A model generated the notes under the pieces. The model had not been told where the DNA came from. It worked only from the letters and a program-made list of their open reading frames with translations, and ran no database searches. Shown here one piece after another: positions 42,377 to 50,025 of a stretch of 64,000 nucleotides of DNA (positions are counted from its first letter, which is position 1; each line of letters starts with the position of its first letter). The stretch covers positions 16,938-80,937 of the forward strand of contig VBFH01000029.1 of NCBI GenBank assembly GCA_005883575.1, read 5' to 3'. The DNA comes from Chloroflexota bacterium. Its GTDB lineage: Bacteria; Chloroflexota; Dormibacteria; Dormibacterales; Dormibacteraceae. A program made the position numbers and the translations under genes.

Positions 42377-42444
42377 GCAAGTAGGCCCCGCCGTCGAGGC
42401 GTTGCCTGATTAGGGAGGAATCTCGCTCCAAAAGGAGGTCCAGA

Positions 42445-42807
42445 ATGGCCACCACCCGCCAGAAGGCTGCTGCGCGCCGCAACATCAAGAAGGCTCGAAA
42501 CGTGCAGAGCCGCCGCGCCAACAGCGCGCGGATTCCAAAGCGCTCGCCGGGTCTGCGCACGTCGCAGAAGAACCGGATGTCCACCGGCACCTTCGCCTTC
42601 CCCCAGGAGCGCAAGGAGCCGTTGAACGACGCCCGGCATGTCCGCAACGCGGTGGCGCGTTTCGACCAGGTCGAGGGCGTCACCGACAAAGAGCGGGACG
42701 CTGCCTGGAGGCGAATCCGCGCCGCCGCCCGCAAGTACGGCGTCGAGATCCAGGCGAAGGGTTGGCGGTCGCTGATGAAGGGCGGCCGGACAGGGCGTTC
42801 TCGCTGA
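42445..42807 (+). CDS. Small basic protein, DUF6582-like
   Basis: 120 residues from ATG 42445, behind AAAGGAGG. The first third is lysine/arginine-rich (RQKAAARRNIKKARNVQSRRANS), the rest (FAFPQERKEPLNDARHVRNAVARFDQVEGVTDKERDAAWRRIRAAARKYGV) is a conserved helical domain. Could bind nucleic acid through its basic N terminus. Family name from memory, function unknown. Confidence 0.75.
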   Translation: MATTRQKAAARRNIKKARNVQSRRANSARIPKRSPGLRTSQKNRMSTGTFAFPQERKEPLNDARHVRNAVARFDQVEGVTDKERDAAWRRIRAAARKYGVEIQAKGWRSLMKGGRTGRSR

Positions 42808-42896
42808 GCCTTCACCCCAAGTAAGGAGACAGGCGTTTCCTGAAAGAGGAGCTAAACGCGGCTGGGTGATCCAGCTCGAAAGGAGGTAAATCCAAA

Positions 42897-43064
42897 GTGG
42901 TTGCGTTGATCGTCTTGATCCTGCTGCTGCTGCTTCTCGGTGGAGGCGGTCTGCTGGCACCAGCGCTTCACATCCTCTGGATTCTGCTCGTCATCGGGCT
43001 GATCCTCTGGGCGCTCGGCTTCTTCGTCAGAGCCGCCGAAGGCGGTCGCTGGTATTACTGGTAG
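42897..43064 (+). CDS. 55-residue hydrophobic membrane protein
   Basis: GTG 42897 follows AAAGGAGGTAA at good distance. The sequence is almost wholly hydrophobic, starting MVALIVLILLLLLLGGGG, then ILWILLVIGLILWALGFFV, and ends in a polar RAAEGGRWYYW. It resembles small actinobacterial proteins annotated only as hydrophobic protein. Two helices with a cytoplasmic loop, expected in the membrane. An intrinsic terminator follows. Confidence 0.75.
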   Translation: MVALIVLILLLLLLGGGGLLAPALHILWILLVIGLILWALGFFVRAAEGGRWYYW

Positions 43065-43083
43065 CGAAACGGCAGCGGTGAGA

Positions 43084-43115
43084 GGCGCCTGCTTCACGCC
43101 GGCGCCCTTTTTTTC
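43084..43115 (+). terminator. Intrinsic terminator
   Basis: GGCGCC (43084-43089) pairs with GGCGCC (43101-43106), followed by a seven-base T run. It ends the 55-residue protein transcript. Confidence 0.7.
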
Positions 43116-43236
43116 ATTTTCTTAAATATCCGCTTACGTCTCGTAGGAGTCTTGTCTCCTACATCCGTACGGTGACAGAATTCGTGCGACGTCGATACTT
43201 GCCATGTCGCCTGGAGTTCTGGGCTTGGAGGCGGGA

Positions 43237-43473
43237 ATGGGGATCGTGCAGTTCCCTGTCGGGAGGCTGCCGGGGCGTGGGGAGCGAATCGCTTTTCGTC
43301 AAGGAGCGGCCCGGCTCAACCCGGGCCGGCCGCCGCTCCGTGTGGTGGCGAAGGGGCCGACACCGACGTACTGCGCGGCTTGCGCGGCGCCGATCGACTT
43401 CGGCGCGGTCTGGCGGGGGGAGGAGGCGTTCTGCAGCGTCGAGTGCTCGCTAGGGAGTAACCGACCCGCGTAA
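43237..43473 (+). CDS. Small zinc-ribbon-like protein
   Basis: 78 residues from ATG 43237 with GGAG upstream; ATG 43204 is an alternative. A C-terminal CAAC ... CSVEC arrangement (TYCAACAAPIDFG, EEAFCSVECSLGS) looks like a zinc site of the kind seen in DUF-type zinc ribbons. The N-terminal half is basic and without a recognisable domain. Confidence 0.6.
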   Translation: MGIVQFPVGRLPGRGERIAFRQGAARLNPGRPPLRVVAKGPTPTYCAACAAPIDFGAVWRGEEAFCSVECSLGSNRPA

Positions 43474-43547
43474 CTAGCTGCCGGCTGGATCCGGCCTGCG
43501 TTACCGTGATGCGGGCCTGAATGCGAAATCGGTTGGGTGTACGGAAG

Positions 43548-44417
43548 ATGCACGCGCATGAGGTGCACACCGACGTCGCCCTGGTCCTAGGACTGCTCGA
43601 AGCCCAGTTCCCCGACTGGGCCTCACTGCCTCTCGAGCGGCTCCAGACCGCCGGGACCGTCAACGCCCTCTACAGGCTCGGCACGGACCTGCTCGTCCGG
43701 CTCCCGCGGACTGACTGGGGGATAGGCGCAGTGGAGCGAGAGATCCGCTGGCTCCCGCGCCTGGCGCCCCGGCTTCCGGTTCGGGTCCCGGTGCCGCTCG
43801 CCAAAGGCATGCCCGCGGGCGACTACCCGTACGAGTGGGGTGTCTACCCCTGGCTCGAAGGCGAGAACCCGACGGTGGGCGCGATCAGCGATCCGAGATC
43901 TCTTGCGAAGGAACTCGCGCGGTTTGTCACGGCACTGCACGGGGTCGACCCCGCAGGCGCTCCCGCGGCGGTTCGAGGCTCTTCGCTGCGGCCGTGGGAC
44001 CAACCAACCCGCGCCGCCCTCGCGTCTCTTTCGGGAGTCGTCGACACCGATGCGGCGACCGCGGTGTGGGACGCGGCTCTGCGCACTCCTGGATGGTCGG
44101 CGCCTGGGGTTTGGGTCCACGGAGACCTCATGCCTGGAAACCTGCTGCTCCAGGGCGCCTCGCTGAGCGGTGTCATCGACTGGGGAGGGATGGGCCTCGC
44201 CGATCCGGCCTGCGATCTGATGGTGGCGTGGAACCTGCTGTCCGCCGAGACCCGCGGCGTCTTCCGCGCGGAGCTCGAGGTCGACGACGCCACCTGGGCG
44301 CGCGGGCGCGGCTGGGCTCTGTGGACTGGGCTGGTCGCGCTTCCCTACTACAAGGACGCGAATCCGGAGCTCGCGGAGAACGCCCGATTTCGGATCGCCG
44401 AGGTCCTTGCCGATTGA
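43548..44417 (+). CDS. Aminoglycoside phosphotransferase-family kinase
   Basis: 289 residues from ATG 43548 (ATG 43521 possible). APH/choline-kinase fold: the Brenner motif WVHGDLMPGNLLLQG with catalytic Asp and the Mg-binding VIDWGGMGLADPACDL. N-terminal part includes TAGTVNALYRLGTDLLVRLPR for ATP binding. May phosphorylate a sugar, amine or drug; no resistance role can be claimed. Its stop lies inside the upstream extension of the proline dehydrogenase frame. Confidence 0.85.
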   Translation: MHAHEVHTDVALVLGLLEAQFPDWASLPLERLQTAGTVNALYRLGTDLLVRLPRTDWGIGAVEREIRWLPRLAPRLPVRVPVPLAKGMPAGDYPYEWGVYPWLEGENPTVGAISDPRSLAKELARFVTALHGVDPAGAPAAVRGSSLRPWDQPTRAALASLSGVVDTDAATAVWDAALRTPGWSAPGVWVHGDLMPGNLLLQGASLSGVIDWGGMGLADPACDLMVAWNLLSAETRGVFRAELEVDDATWARGRGWALWTGLVALPYYKDANPELAENARFRIAEVLAD

Positions 44418-44457
44418 CCCCGCGCGACCGCGAGTCATATACCTTGATGTGGGCCTG

Positions 44458-45369
44458 ATGCGAAGCCTGCTTTTGTGGTGTGCGCAGAACCAGTGGCTCG
44501 CCGCCCACGTTCCGCGTTGGCGCTTTGCCCGCCGCGCCGTCAGGCGGTTCCTTCCCGGGGAAGGCTTTGAGGCCGCGCTCAAGTCCGCGGTGGACTTCAA
44601 GGCGAAGGGGGTTGGGGCTCTGTTCACCCTCCTCGGCGAGAACGTCACCGATCTTGCCGACGCCAACCGCGTGGTCGAGCACTACGAAGAGGTCCTCGCG
44701 GCGTCGGCCGACGTCCAGGCGGAGGTGTCGGTGAAGCCGACCCAGCTCGGCCTCGACATCGATCAGGAAGCTGCCTACGCGAACCTTCGCCGCCTGGCGC
44801 GCGCCGCAGCCAACGCCAGGAGCTTTCTATGGGTCGACATGGAGGGCAGCGCCTACACGGAGCGGACGCTCGACCTCTACAAGAGCCTTCGCGCGGAGCA
44901 TCTCCACGTCGGTGTGGCGCTGCAGGCTTACCTGCATCGCACCGTGAGTGACGTCACGAGCCTTCTGCCGCTGAAGCCTGCGATCAGGTTGGTGAAGGGC
45001 GCTTATGCCGAATCGCCGCAGGTCGCCTTCACCGCCAAGCGCGAGGTGGATGAGAACTACCTCGCGCTTTGCGGGCTCATGCTGCCCGAGGTCAAGCGGC
45101 GCAACCTGCGCCTGGTGCTCGCCACCCATGACACGACGCTGATCGCCAAGGCCTGGAGGTTTGCGCAGGCGCTGGCCATCGAGCGCCCGCACTTCGAGGT
45201 CGCGATGCTGTACGGCATCCGCACCGGCGAGCAGCTGCGCCTGGCACGAGAAGGGTTCACTGTCAAAGACCTCATCGCCTACGGCGACGCGTGGTACGCC
45301 TGGTATCTGCGCCGCCTGGCGGAGCGCCCCGCCAACGTTTGGTTCGTGGCGAGGCAGCTCCTACCCTGA
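44458..45369 (+). CDS. Proline dehydrogenase
   Basis: 303 residues from ATG 44458 (the frame is open to a TTG at 44407, which would overlap the kinase). PRODH TIM-barrel signatures: VSVKPTQLGLDI, FLWVDMEGSAYTERTLDLYKSLR, LVKGAYAE, LATHDTTLI and the C-terminal MLYGIR. Monofunctional type. It oxidises proline to pyrroline-5-carboxylate with FAD, feeding quinone. No P5C dehydrogenase is in this window. Confidence 0.93.
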   Translation: MRSLLLWCAQNQWLAAHVPRWRFARRAVRRFLPGEGFEAALKSAVDFKAKGVGALFTLLGENVTDLADANRVVEHYEEVLAASADVQAEVSVKPTQLGLDIDQEAAYANLRRLARAAANARSFLWVDMEGSAYTERTLDLYKSLRAEHLHVGVALQAYLHRTVSDVTSLLPLKPAIRLVKGAYAESPQVAFTAKREVDENYLALCGLMLPEVKRRNLRLVLATHDTTLIAKAWRFAQALAIERPHFEVAMLYGIRTGEQLRLAREGFTVKDLIAYGDAWYAWYLRRLAERPANVWFVARQLLP

Positions 45370-45379
45370 CACCGCTTCC

Positions 45380-45637
45380 TTAAGGGACCGTCGGGACCTG
45401 TCCGGCGTTTTCCTGCGCCTCACGCGCGGCACTCTCGGTCGCCTCGTGAGCCGGGTCCTCGTTCGGGACGAACTTGCCCGATGAGGTGCCGGCGGAACCG
45501 CTCGACGGACTCGGCGACGGCGAAGCCGCCGCGGCGGAAAGGGTCGTCGCATACAGGGCGGCGCCTCCAACCCCTCCGATTAGCATCGACCCCACGACTG
45601 CTCCAGCAACAACCAACCTGCGAACTCCGTTTACCAT
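45380..45637 (-). CDS. Small exported or membrane-anchored protein
   Basis: 85 residues from ATG 45637, preceded by AAAGGAGG. The N terminus VRRLVVAGAVVGSMLIGGVGGAALYATTLSAAAASP is a signal anchor. The rest is Ser/Pro-rich then acidic (VPNEDPAHEATESAAREAQENAG). No family recognised; probably a secreted low-complexity protein. Convergent with the proline dehydrogenase gene. Confidence 0.65.
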   Translation of the reverse strand: MVNGVRRLVVAGAVVGSMLIGGVGGAALYATTLSAAAASPSPSPSSGSAGTSSGKFVPNEDPAHEATESAAREAQENAGQVPTVP

Positions 45638-45776
45638 GCTGGCCTCCTTTTGTTGATCGCCCAACGCGAGCGTCGAGACCTAGACTGGCGGCGGCCGCTC
45701 AAGGCGCCGTGGGAAGAGGCTGTGAGTTGGCCGAGTCGAAGTGATCCACCGCAAGCGCTATTTCGTAGGGGTTGAT

Positions 45777-46700
45777 ATGAGCTTCAGCATCGAGCGGTAC
45801 AAGGAAGAGTCCAGGAAGGTCGACGTCACGGGAATAGCCTGGGACGAAGTCACGGCCTATCCGCTCTCGAAGGGCGACCTGTTTTGCCTGCACTACATGA
45901 TGGACATCGAAAACCACGTTCCCCTCTACCTCTCTCACCTTCTCGTCACGCGGGCCTGCATGGACCCGATCCTCACGGCGTTCCTCGCCTGCTGGAACTA
46001 CGAGGAGCTCTGGCACGGCGAGAACATCGGACGGCTGCTGAATCTCTACGGCATTGAGTTCGACACTCAGGAGCGCATCGCCAACGTGCGAGCGAACCTC
46101 GGTTTCCAGAACAGCGTCAGCATCCTCTCGACCATGGCCGGATCGTGGCTGATGAAGGACTTCTCCGCCGTCTACCTGTCGATCGGCGCCATCAACGAGC
46201 TGTCGACCCTCACCGGCTATGGGGCTCTGATCCGCAAGTCCGGCCACCCCGTGCTCAAAGACCTGTTGAGCCGGATCATCAAGGACGAGAGACGGCACTA
46301 CGCCTTCTACTACAACTCGGCAAAGGAGTGGCTCAGCGGCAATGAGCATGCGCAGAAGGTCGACCGCTGGATGCTCGACCGCGTCTGGGTGCCGGTCGGC
46401 CAGGGCGTGAAGAAGCAAGAAGAGGTGGACGCGCTCGCCATGTACCTGTTCGACGACGAGCAGGGAGAGGAAGAGCTGCTCGAGCTCGACGCGAAGATCG
46501 GCAAGCTGCCAGGCCTGTCCGGCATCAAGCTTATGTCCAGGGCCCTCTACGCCGCGCGGCAGCGCGTGCGAAGCAACCCACGGTGGGCCTGGCGGCTGAT
46601 CGAGAACGAGGAATGGGCGATCAAGCCGCCGAAGAAGTCACCGGTGGGTGAGCTGACGACCAGGCGTACAAGAGAGCCACAGGAGGCGGGCGCGTCGTAG
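45777..46700 (+). CDS. Ferritin-like di-iron protein (acyl-ACP desaturase-like)
   Basis: 307 residues from ATG 45777. Helical, with metal-ligand patterns MDIENHVPLYLSHLL, WNYEELWHGENIG (ExxH) and RIIKDERRHYAFYY (ExxH), as in the di-iron carboxylate family of desaturases and oxygenases. The N-terminal 30 residues and a basic C terminus are less conserved. It may oxidise a lipid or small molecule. A sigma factor gene overlaps its stop codon. Confidence 0.85.
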   Translation: MSFSIERYKEESRKVDVTGIAWDEVTAYPLSKGDLFCLHYMMDIENHVPLYLSHLLVTRACMDPILTAFLACWNYEELWHGENIGRLLNLYGIEFDTQERIANVRANLGFQNSVSILSTMAGSWLMKDFSAVYLSIGAINELSTLTGYGALIRKSGHPVLKDLLSRIIKDERRHYAFYYNSAKEWLSGNEHAQKVDRWMLDRVWVPVGQGVKKQEEVDALAMYLFDDEQGEEELLELDAKIGKLPGLSGIKLMSRALYAARQRVRSNPRWAWRLIENEEWAIKPPKKSPVGELTTRRTREPQEAGAS

Positions 46701-47275
46701 CCACCGCCGGCGACCAGGAGCTCGCCGCGGGGCTCGCGGCCGGCAATCATGAGGCGCTCGCCGAGCTCTACGACCGCTATGCGGGCATGGCTTACGGTGT
46801 CGCGATCAGGGTGCTCGGCGACCCCGGGCGCGCCGAAGACGCGGTGCAGGACGCGTTCATGAACGTCTGGAACCACGCCGCAAACTTCGACGCGGAGCGG
46901 GGCTCGCTGCGTGCCTGGCTTCTGACCTCTGTCCGCAACCGTTGCATCGACTACCTTCGCGGTCGGGGCGGCCGGGAACGCAAGGAATTGGAATTGGTCG
47001 GGGACCTGGAGCCGGAGGCGGCCTATGCGTTGTCGCCCTCCGACCCGTGGCGGGAGGTGTCGCTCTCGCTCGAGCGCGCGGCCGTCCGCGACGCGATGGC
47101 AAGCCTGCCTGTGGAGCAGCGCCAGGTGATCGAGATGGCGTACTTCGGCGGCTACTCTCACAACGAGATCTCGGACATGACCCGAGTCCCACTGGGCACG
47201 GTCAAGGGCCGGATGCGGCTCGGTCTGGAGAAGATGGGTTCCTACCTGCGCGGGCGGGGGCTGGTCGATGTCTGA
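46697..47275 (+). CDS. ECF-type sigma factor (start not canonical)
   Basis: The first canonical start is ATG 46787 (162 residues), but region 2 sequence (GDQELAAGLAAGNHEALAELYDRYAGMAYGVAIRVLGD) begins upstream, back to about 46709. AGGAGG at 46681-46686 would serve a start near 46694-46697, where the codons are GTC and GTA. Region 2 continues with AEDAVQDAFMNVW, region 4 is SLPVEQRQVIEMAYFGGYSHNEISDMTRVPLGTVKGRM. The next gene is an RskA-type anti-sigma factor, coupled by overlap. Likely a stress or redox sigma factor. Confidence 0.85.
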   Translation, partial: VATAGDQELAAGLAAGNHEALAELYDRYAGMAYGVAIRVLGDPGRAEDAVQDAFMNVWNHAANFDAERGSLRAWLLTSVRNRCIDYLRGRGGRERKELELVGDLEPEAAYALSPSDPWREVSLSLERAAVRDAMASLPVEQRQVIEMAYFGGYSHNEISDMTRVPLGTVKGRMRLGLEKMGSYLRGRGLVDV

Positions 47276-48026
47276 CCGCGAACACGATGACGAGCTCGAA
47301 AGTTCTGTCGCCGCCTGGGTGCTCGGCGCCCTCGAGCCGGAGGAGGCCGCGGCGATCGGCTCGCACGTCGAGGCGTGCCCGATATGCCGCGAGGTCGCGT
47401 CTCGGCTGCGGCGTGTGGTCGGCGCCCTGCCCCTAGCCGTCGAGGGGGTGGCGCCGCCGGCCCGACTGCGCGGCGGAGTGCTCGCGGCGGCGGCCGCGTC
47501 GCGAGAACGGGCCGTGGCGCCTGCCACAGCGCGCATCGCTCGGCCGCGGGCGGCGCTGCCCAGGGTGTCGATTCTCGCCGCGGTTGGCAGGCGGATGCCG
47601 ATCTACGCATTGGCCGCTGTGGCTCTGGTCGCGCTGCTGATCGGTGTGCTCGTGGGCCAGATCGCGTTCCGCGGCGCTCAGCCGGCGCCCTCGAGCCAGG
47701 TCGCTCGGTTCACGCTCGTTGGGCACGATGGGATGTCAGGCGCGCAGGCCGCGGTGGTCGACCTGAAGACGGACGGGGTCGCGCTGGTCGATTTCCGCGG
47801 CCTGCCGCCGGCGGGTGCAAACCGTGTCTACGAGCTCTGGCTCATCCCGGCCAGGGGCAACCCGGTCCCTGCCGCGGTCTTTGTGCCCGACAGCAACGGG
47901 GCGAAGGTAGTGCTCGTCAACCGGTCTCTGTCCGGGTACACCACCATGGCGGTCACGAACGAGCCAGGACCGGACGGTTCCCACGCGCCGACCCAGCCGC
48001 CTCAGCTGTATGGCAGCGTGGGCTAG
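47268..48026 (+). CDS. RskA-type anti-sigma factor
   Basis: 252 residues. N-terminal zinc motif HVEACPICREVASRLR, one transmembrane helix (MPIYALAAVALVALLIGVLVGQIA) and an extracytoplasmic RskA domain (LVDFRGLPPAGANRVYELWLIPARGNPVPAAVFVPD). Overlaps the sigma gene by eight bases, so it holds and releases that sigma factor in response to an envelope signal, by analogy with SigK/RskA of mycobacteria. Confidence 0.92.
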   Translation: MSDREHDDELESSVAAWVLGALEPEEAAAIGSHVEACPICREVASRLRRVVGALPLAVEGVAPPARLRGGVLAAAAASRERAVAPATARIARPRAALPRVSILAAVGRRMPIYALAAVALVALLIGVLVGQIAFRGAQPAPSSQVARFTLVGHDGMSGAQAAVVDLKTDGVALVDFRGLPPAGANRVYELWLIPARGNPVPAAVFVPDSNGAKVVLVNRSLSGYTTMAVTNEPGPDGSHAPTQPPQLYGSVG

Positions 48027-48033
48027 GCACAGA

Positions 48034-48067
48034 AAAGCCGGCGGCGCGTTTTACGCCGCCGGGCTTT
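48034..48067 (+). terminator. Stem-loop after the anti-sigma gene
   Basis: AAGCCGGCGGCG pairs with CGCCGCCGGGCTT with one bulged G, loop CGTTTTA. Probably a bidirectional terminator between the sigma/RskA operon and the convergent zinc-finger gene. Confidence 0.5.
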
Positions 48068-48092
48068 GGACTCGACTGTGCCTGACCGGGGC

Positions 48093-48260
48093 TCAGTTCT
48101 TGCCCGGGACTATCGGAGGCGCGGCCTCCTCGGCCTCGGGCATCATGTCCGGCTTTTCGAGCTCTTCGTCGCCTCGCTCGTCGAGCGGATGCTCACGCTC
48201 CATGTGAAGCTTCATCTCTTCCGAGTTGGCGACCTCGGCGTTGCAGATCTCGCACTTCAT
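48093..48260 (-). CDS. Small C2H2 zinc-finger-like protein
   Basis: 55 residues from ATG 48260, preceded by GGGAGGTGA. It opens MKCEICNAEVANSEEMKLHMEREH, a CxxC ... HxxxxH zinc finger, then an acidic tail (DERGDEELEKPDMMPEAEEA). Such single zinc-finger peptides occur in soil bacteria and archaea; role unknown, possibly nucleic-acid or protein binding. Confidence 0.75.
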   Translation of the reverse strand: MKCEICNAEVANSEEMKLHMEREHPLDERGDEELEKPDMMPEAEEAAPPIVPGKN

Positions 48261-48389
48261 CGCGGTTTCACCTCCCGCAGAGGTCTGAAGCGCTCGAACC
48301 TTGCGGCCCGCGCGCCCCACTTACAAAACGCGTGCTCGATCGCCGATACTGGAGGCGAGTTCGTTCTCGCTGTGGGAGGGAAACCCCAG

Positions 48390-48824
48390 ATGAACGAGGA
48401 GAGTGAGATGAGCACAATGCCCGACGATGTCAACGACAAGATCAACTCTGGGCGGCAGACGCTCTCGATGTCCCGGGACGAGCCCGACGAGATGGAGCCG
48501 AGGCGCGTGCCCCCGGCGGTGATCGCGGCGGGAGTGGGCGCGGCGATAGTCGGCCTCGGCCTCCTGGGCTGGCTGCTCTACCGCAGCCGGCGCCGGCGCA
48601 CCCTGATGCAGCAGCTGCAGGCGTCGCTGCCTGACCGCGTGCGCGACCTCCGTGAGCTGCAGGCGTCGCTGCCTGACCGCGTGCGCGACCTCCGTGAGCT
48701 GCAGGCGTCGCTGCCTGACCGCGTGCGCGACCTCCATGAGCTGCAGGCGTCGCTGCCCGACCGCGTGCGCGAACTCCGAGGCGTGGGCGACGACCTGTTG
48801 GAGCGCTTGAGGAAAGCGGTCTAG
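48390..48824 (+). CDS. Membrane protein with tandem 14-residue repeats
   Basis: 144 residues from ATG 48390. A charged N-terminal segment of about 42 residues, one transmembrane helix (AVIAAGVGAAIVGLGLLGWLLYR), then four tandem repeats with consensus LQASLPDRVRDLRE and a short tail (VGDDLLERLRKAV). The repeats are amphipathic helices, so a membrane-bound coiled coil is likely. The stop shares CTAG with the convergent patatin gene. Confidence 0.75.
   Translation: MNEESEMSTMPDDVNDKINSGRQTLSMSRDEPDEMEPRRVPPAVIAAGVGAAIVGLGLLGWLLYRSRRRRTLMQQLQASLPDRVRDLRELQASLPDRVRDLRELQASLPDRVRDLHELQASLPDRVRELRGVGDDLLERLRKAV
48615..48782 (+). repeat. Four tandem 42-bp repeats inside the coding sequence
   Basis: Units of 42 bases begin at 48615, 48657, 48699 and 48741. 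Units 1 and 2 are identical; unit 3 differs at one base (CGT to CAT), and unit 4 by several. The near identity in DNA points to recent duplication by slippage or unequal recombination, in frame. Confidence 0.9.
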
Positions 48825-49726
48825 GCGGCGCGGGCGGGGTCGAGCCGCAGCGTTCGCTTCGCCTTCTCGGGCACGACCCCGCGGCCGTTGAGCGCTGAAC
48901 CGAGGTAGCGACGAGCGGCTCTGTAGCCCCAATCGATCAGCTCCTTGGTGTGGCTGAAGTCCGCGGGCGAGACGTCGGCCAGGTCGAGCGCGGGGAGGAC
49001 GTGGATGTTCGCCACGTCGCGGTTGGCGGCGACCTCCGCGTCCAGCTTCTGCTCCACGATCCGCGCCAGCGCGTGCAGCGCCATGCCGAGCGCGTTGGTC
49101 GGCTCCCGGTTCAGCCACGGGTAGCCGACCGGGAGGACGTAGATCTTGGTCGCCCCGAGCTCGATCGCGACCGTGATCGGGGTGTGATTGGCAACGCCGC
49201 CGTCGACGTAGTCCCGGCGGCCGATGGTCACCGGCGGAAACACACCGGGAATGGCGCAGCTGGCGAGCAGCGCCGGCACCGCAGGCCCGGATGTCAGGAT
49301 CGTCGCCCGACCGCTCTTCAGCTCGGTAGCGACGATGTGGACCGGTAGCTGGGCCTCTTCCAGCCGCTTGTAGGGGATGTGCCGCTCCAGCACGGTGCGG
49401 AGGTTTACGTTGGAGATGAAGTGGTTGCTTCGCCCGATCAAGCCTCGGGCACCGGTGATCGGACTGATCGGAAACACGTCATGGCGGCGAAGGCCCATCC
49501 AGATGTCGCCCAGCTCCATTACCCCATCCGGGTCGGGGTGACCGGCGACCCACGCCGCGTTGACGGCGCCGACGGACGTGCCGATCAGGAAGTCGGGGCA
49601 GACGTCGGCCTCGAAGAGGGCTCTTAGCATCCCGATCTGGACCGCACCCAAGCTTCCGCCACCCGAGAAGACGAATGCGGATAAACCTTGCCCCCCCGCG
49701 CCGTTCGCGGCGAGGGACGTGCTCAT
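48821..49726 (-). CDS. Patatin-like phospholipase
   Basis: 301 residues. Oxyanion loop FSGGGSLGAVQIGML, nucleophile elbow IGTSVGAVNAAW with the catalytic Ser, and catalytic Asp in DYVDGGVANHTP. This is the RssA/YlbK-type bacterial patatin layout. It probably hydrolyses membrane lipids or acyl esters. No signal peptide. Its last bases overlap the repeat protein gene. Confidence 0.93.
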   Translation of the reverse strand: MSTSLAANGAGGQGLSAFVFSGGGSLGAVQIGMLRALFEADVCPDFLIGTSVGAVNAAWVAGHPDPDGVMELGDIWMGLRRHDVFPISPITGARGLIGRSNHFISNVNLRTVLERHIPYKRLEEAQLPVHIVATELKSGRATILTSGPAVPALLASCAIPGVFPPVTIGRRDYVDGGVANHTPITVAIELGATKIYVLPVGYPWLNREPTNALGMALHALARIVEQKLDAEVAANRDVANIHVLPALDLADVSPADFSHTKELIDWGYRAARRYLGSALNGRGVVPEKAKRTLRLDPARAA

Positions 49727-49751
49727 CGCGACTGCCGGGTGGGTCCCACCT

Positions 49752-49934
49752 TCAGGCCGCCTTTTTGATGTCGCGGTCTTTCAGTCGCTTCTCGCGCAGG
49801 TCTTCGAGCTGCACCGCGGCATCCAGTCGGTCCCACAACCGCCAGTCGGACTCCGACCGCCACACCTGGTCGAGCATCGACTCGAGCTGGGTGTGCAGGT
49901 CGGGCGCGTCTGACTTCGATCTGAACCTCACCAT
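49752..49934 (-). CDS. Small conserved-looking protein, unknown
   Basis: 60 residues from ATG 49934 with AGGAGA just upstream. A helical, charged sequence: DLHTQLESMLDQVWRSESDWRLWDRLDAAVQLEDLREKRLKDRD. No domain recognised. It lies 25 bases upstream of the patatin gene on the same strand and may be co-transcribed with it. Confidence 0.55.
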   Translation of the reverse strand: MVRFRSKSDAPDLHTQLESMLDQVWRSESDWRLWDRLDAAVQLEDLREKRLKDRDIKKAA

Positions 49935-50025
49935 TCGTCTCCTACTGAGAAAACGCGCAACGAGCCATCTGGCTACTACCACTATTGGACGGTTCTCAGA
50001 TTCCACCGTTGCATGGCCTCCGCAG

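Noticed and set aside
42872..42890. Tiny ORF (MIQLERR) before the 55-residue protein
   Set aside because: Seven codons that merely run through the next gene's ribosome site; no independent support.
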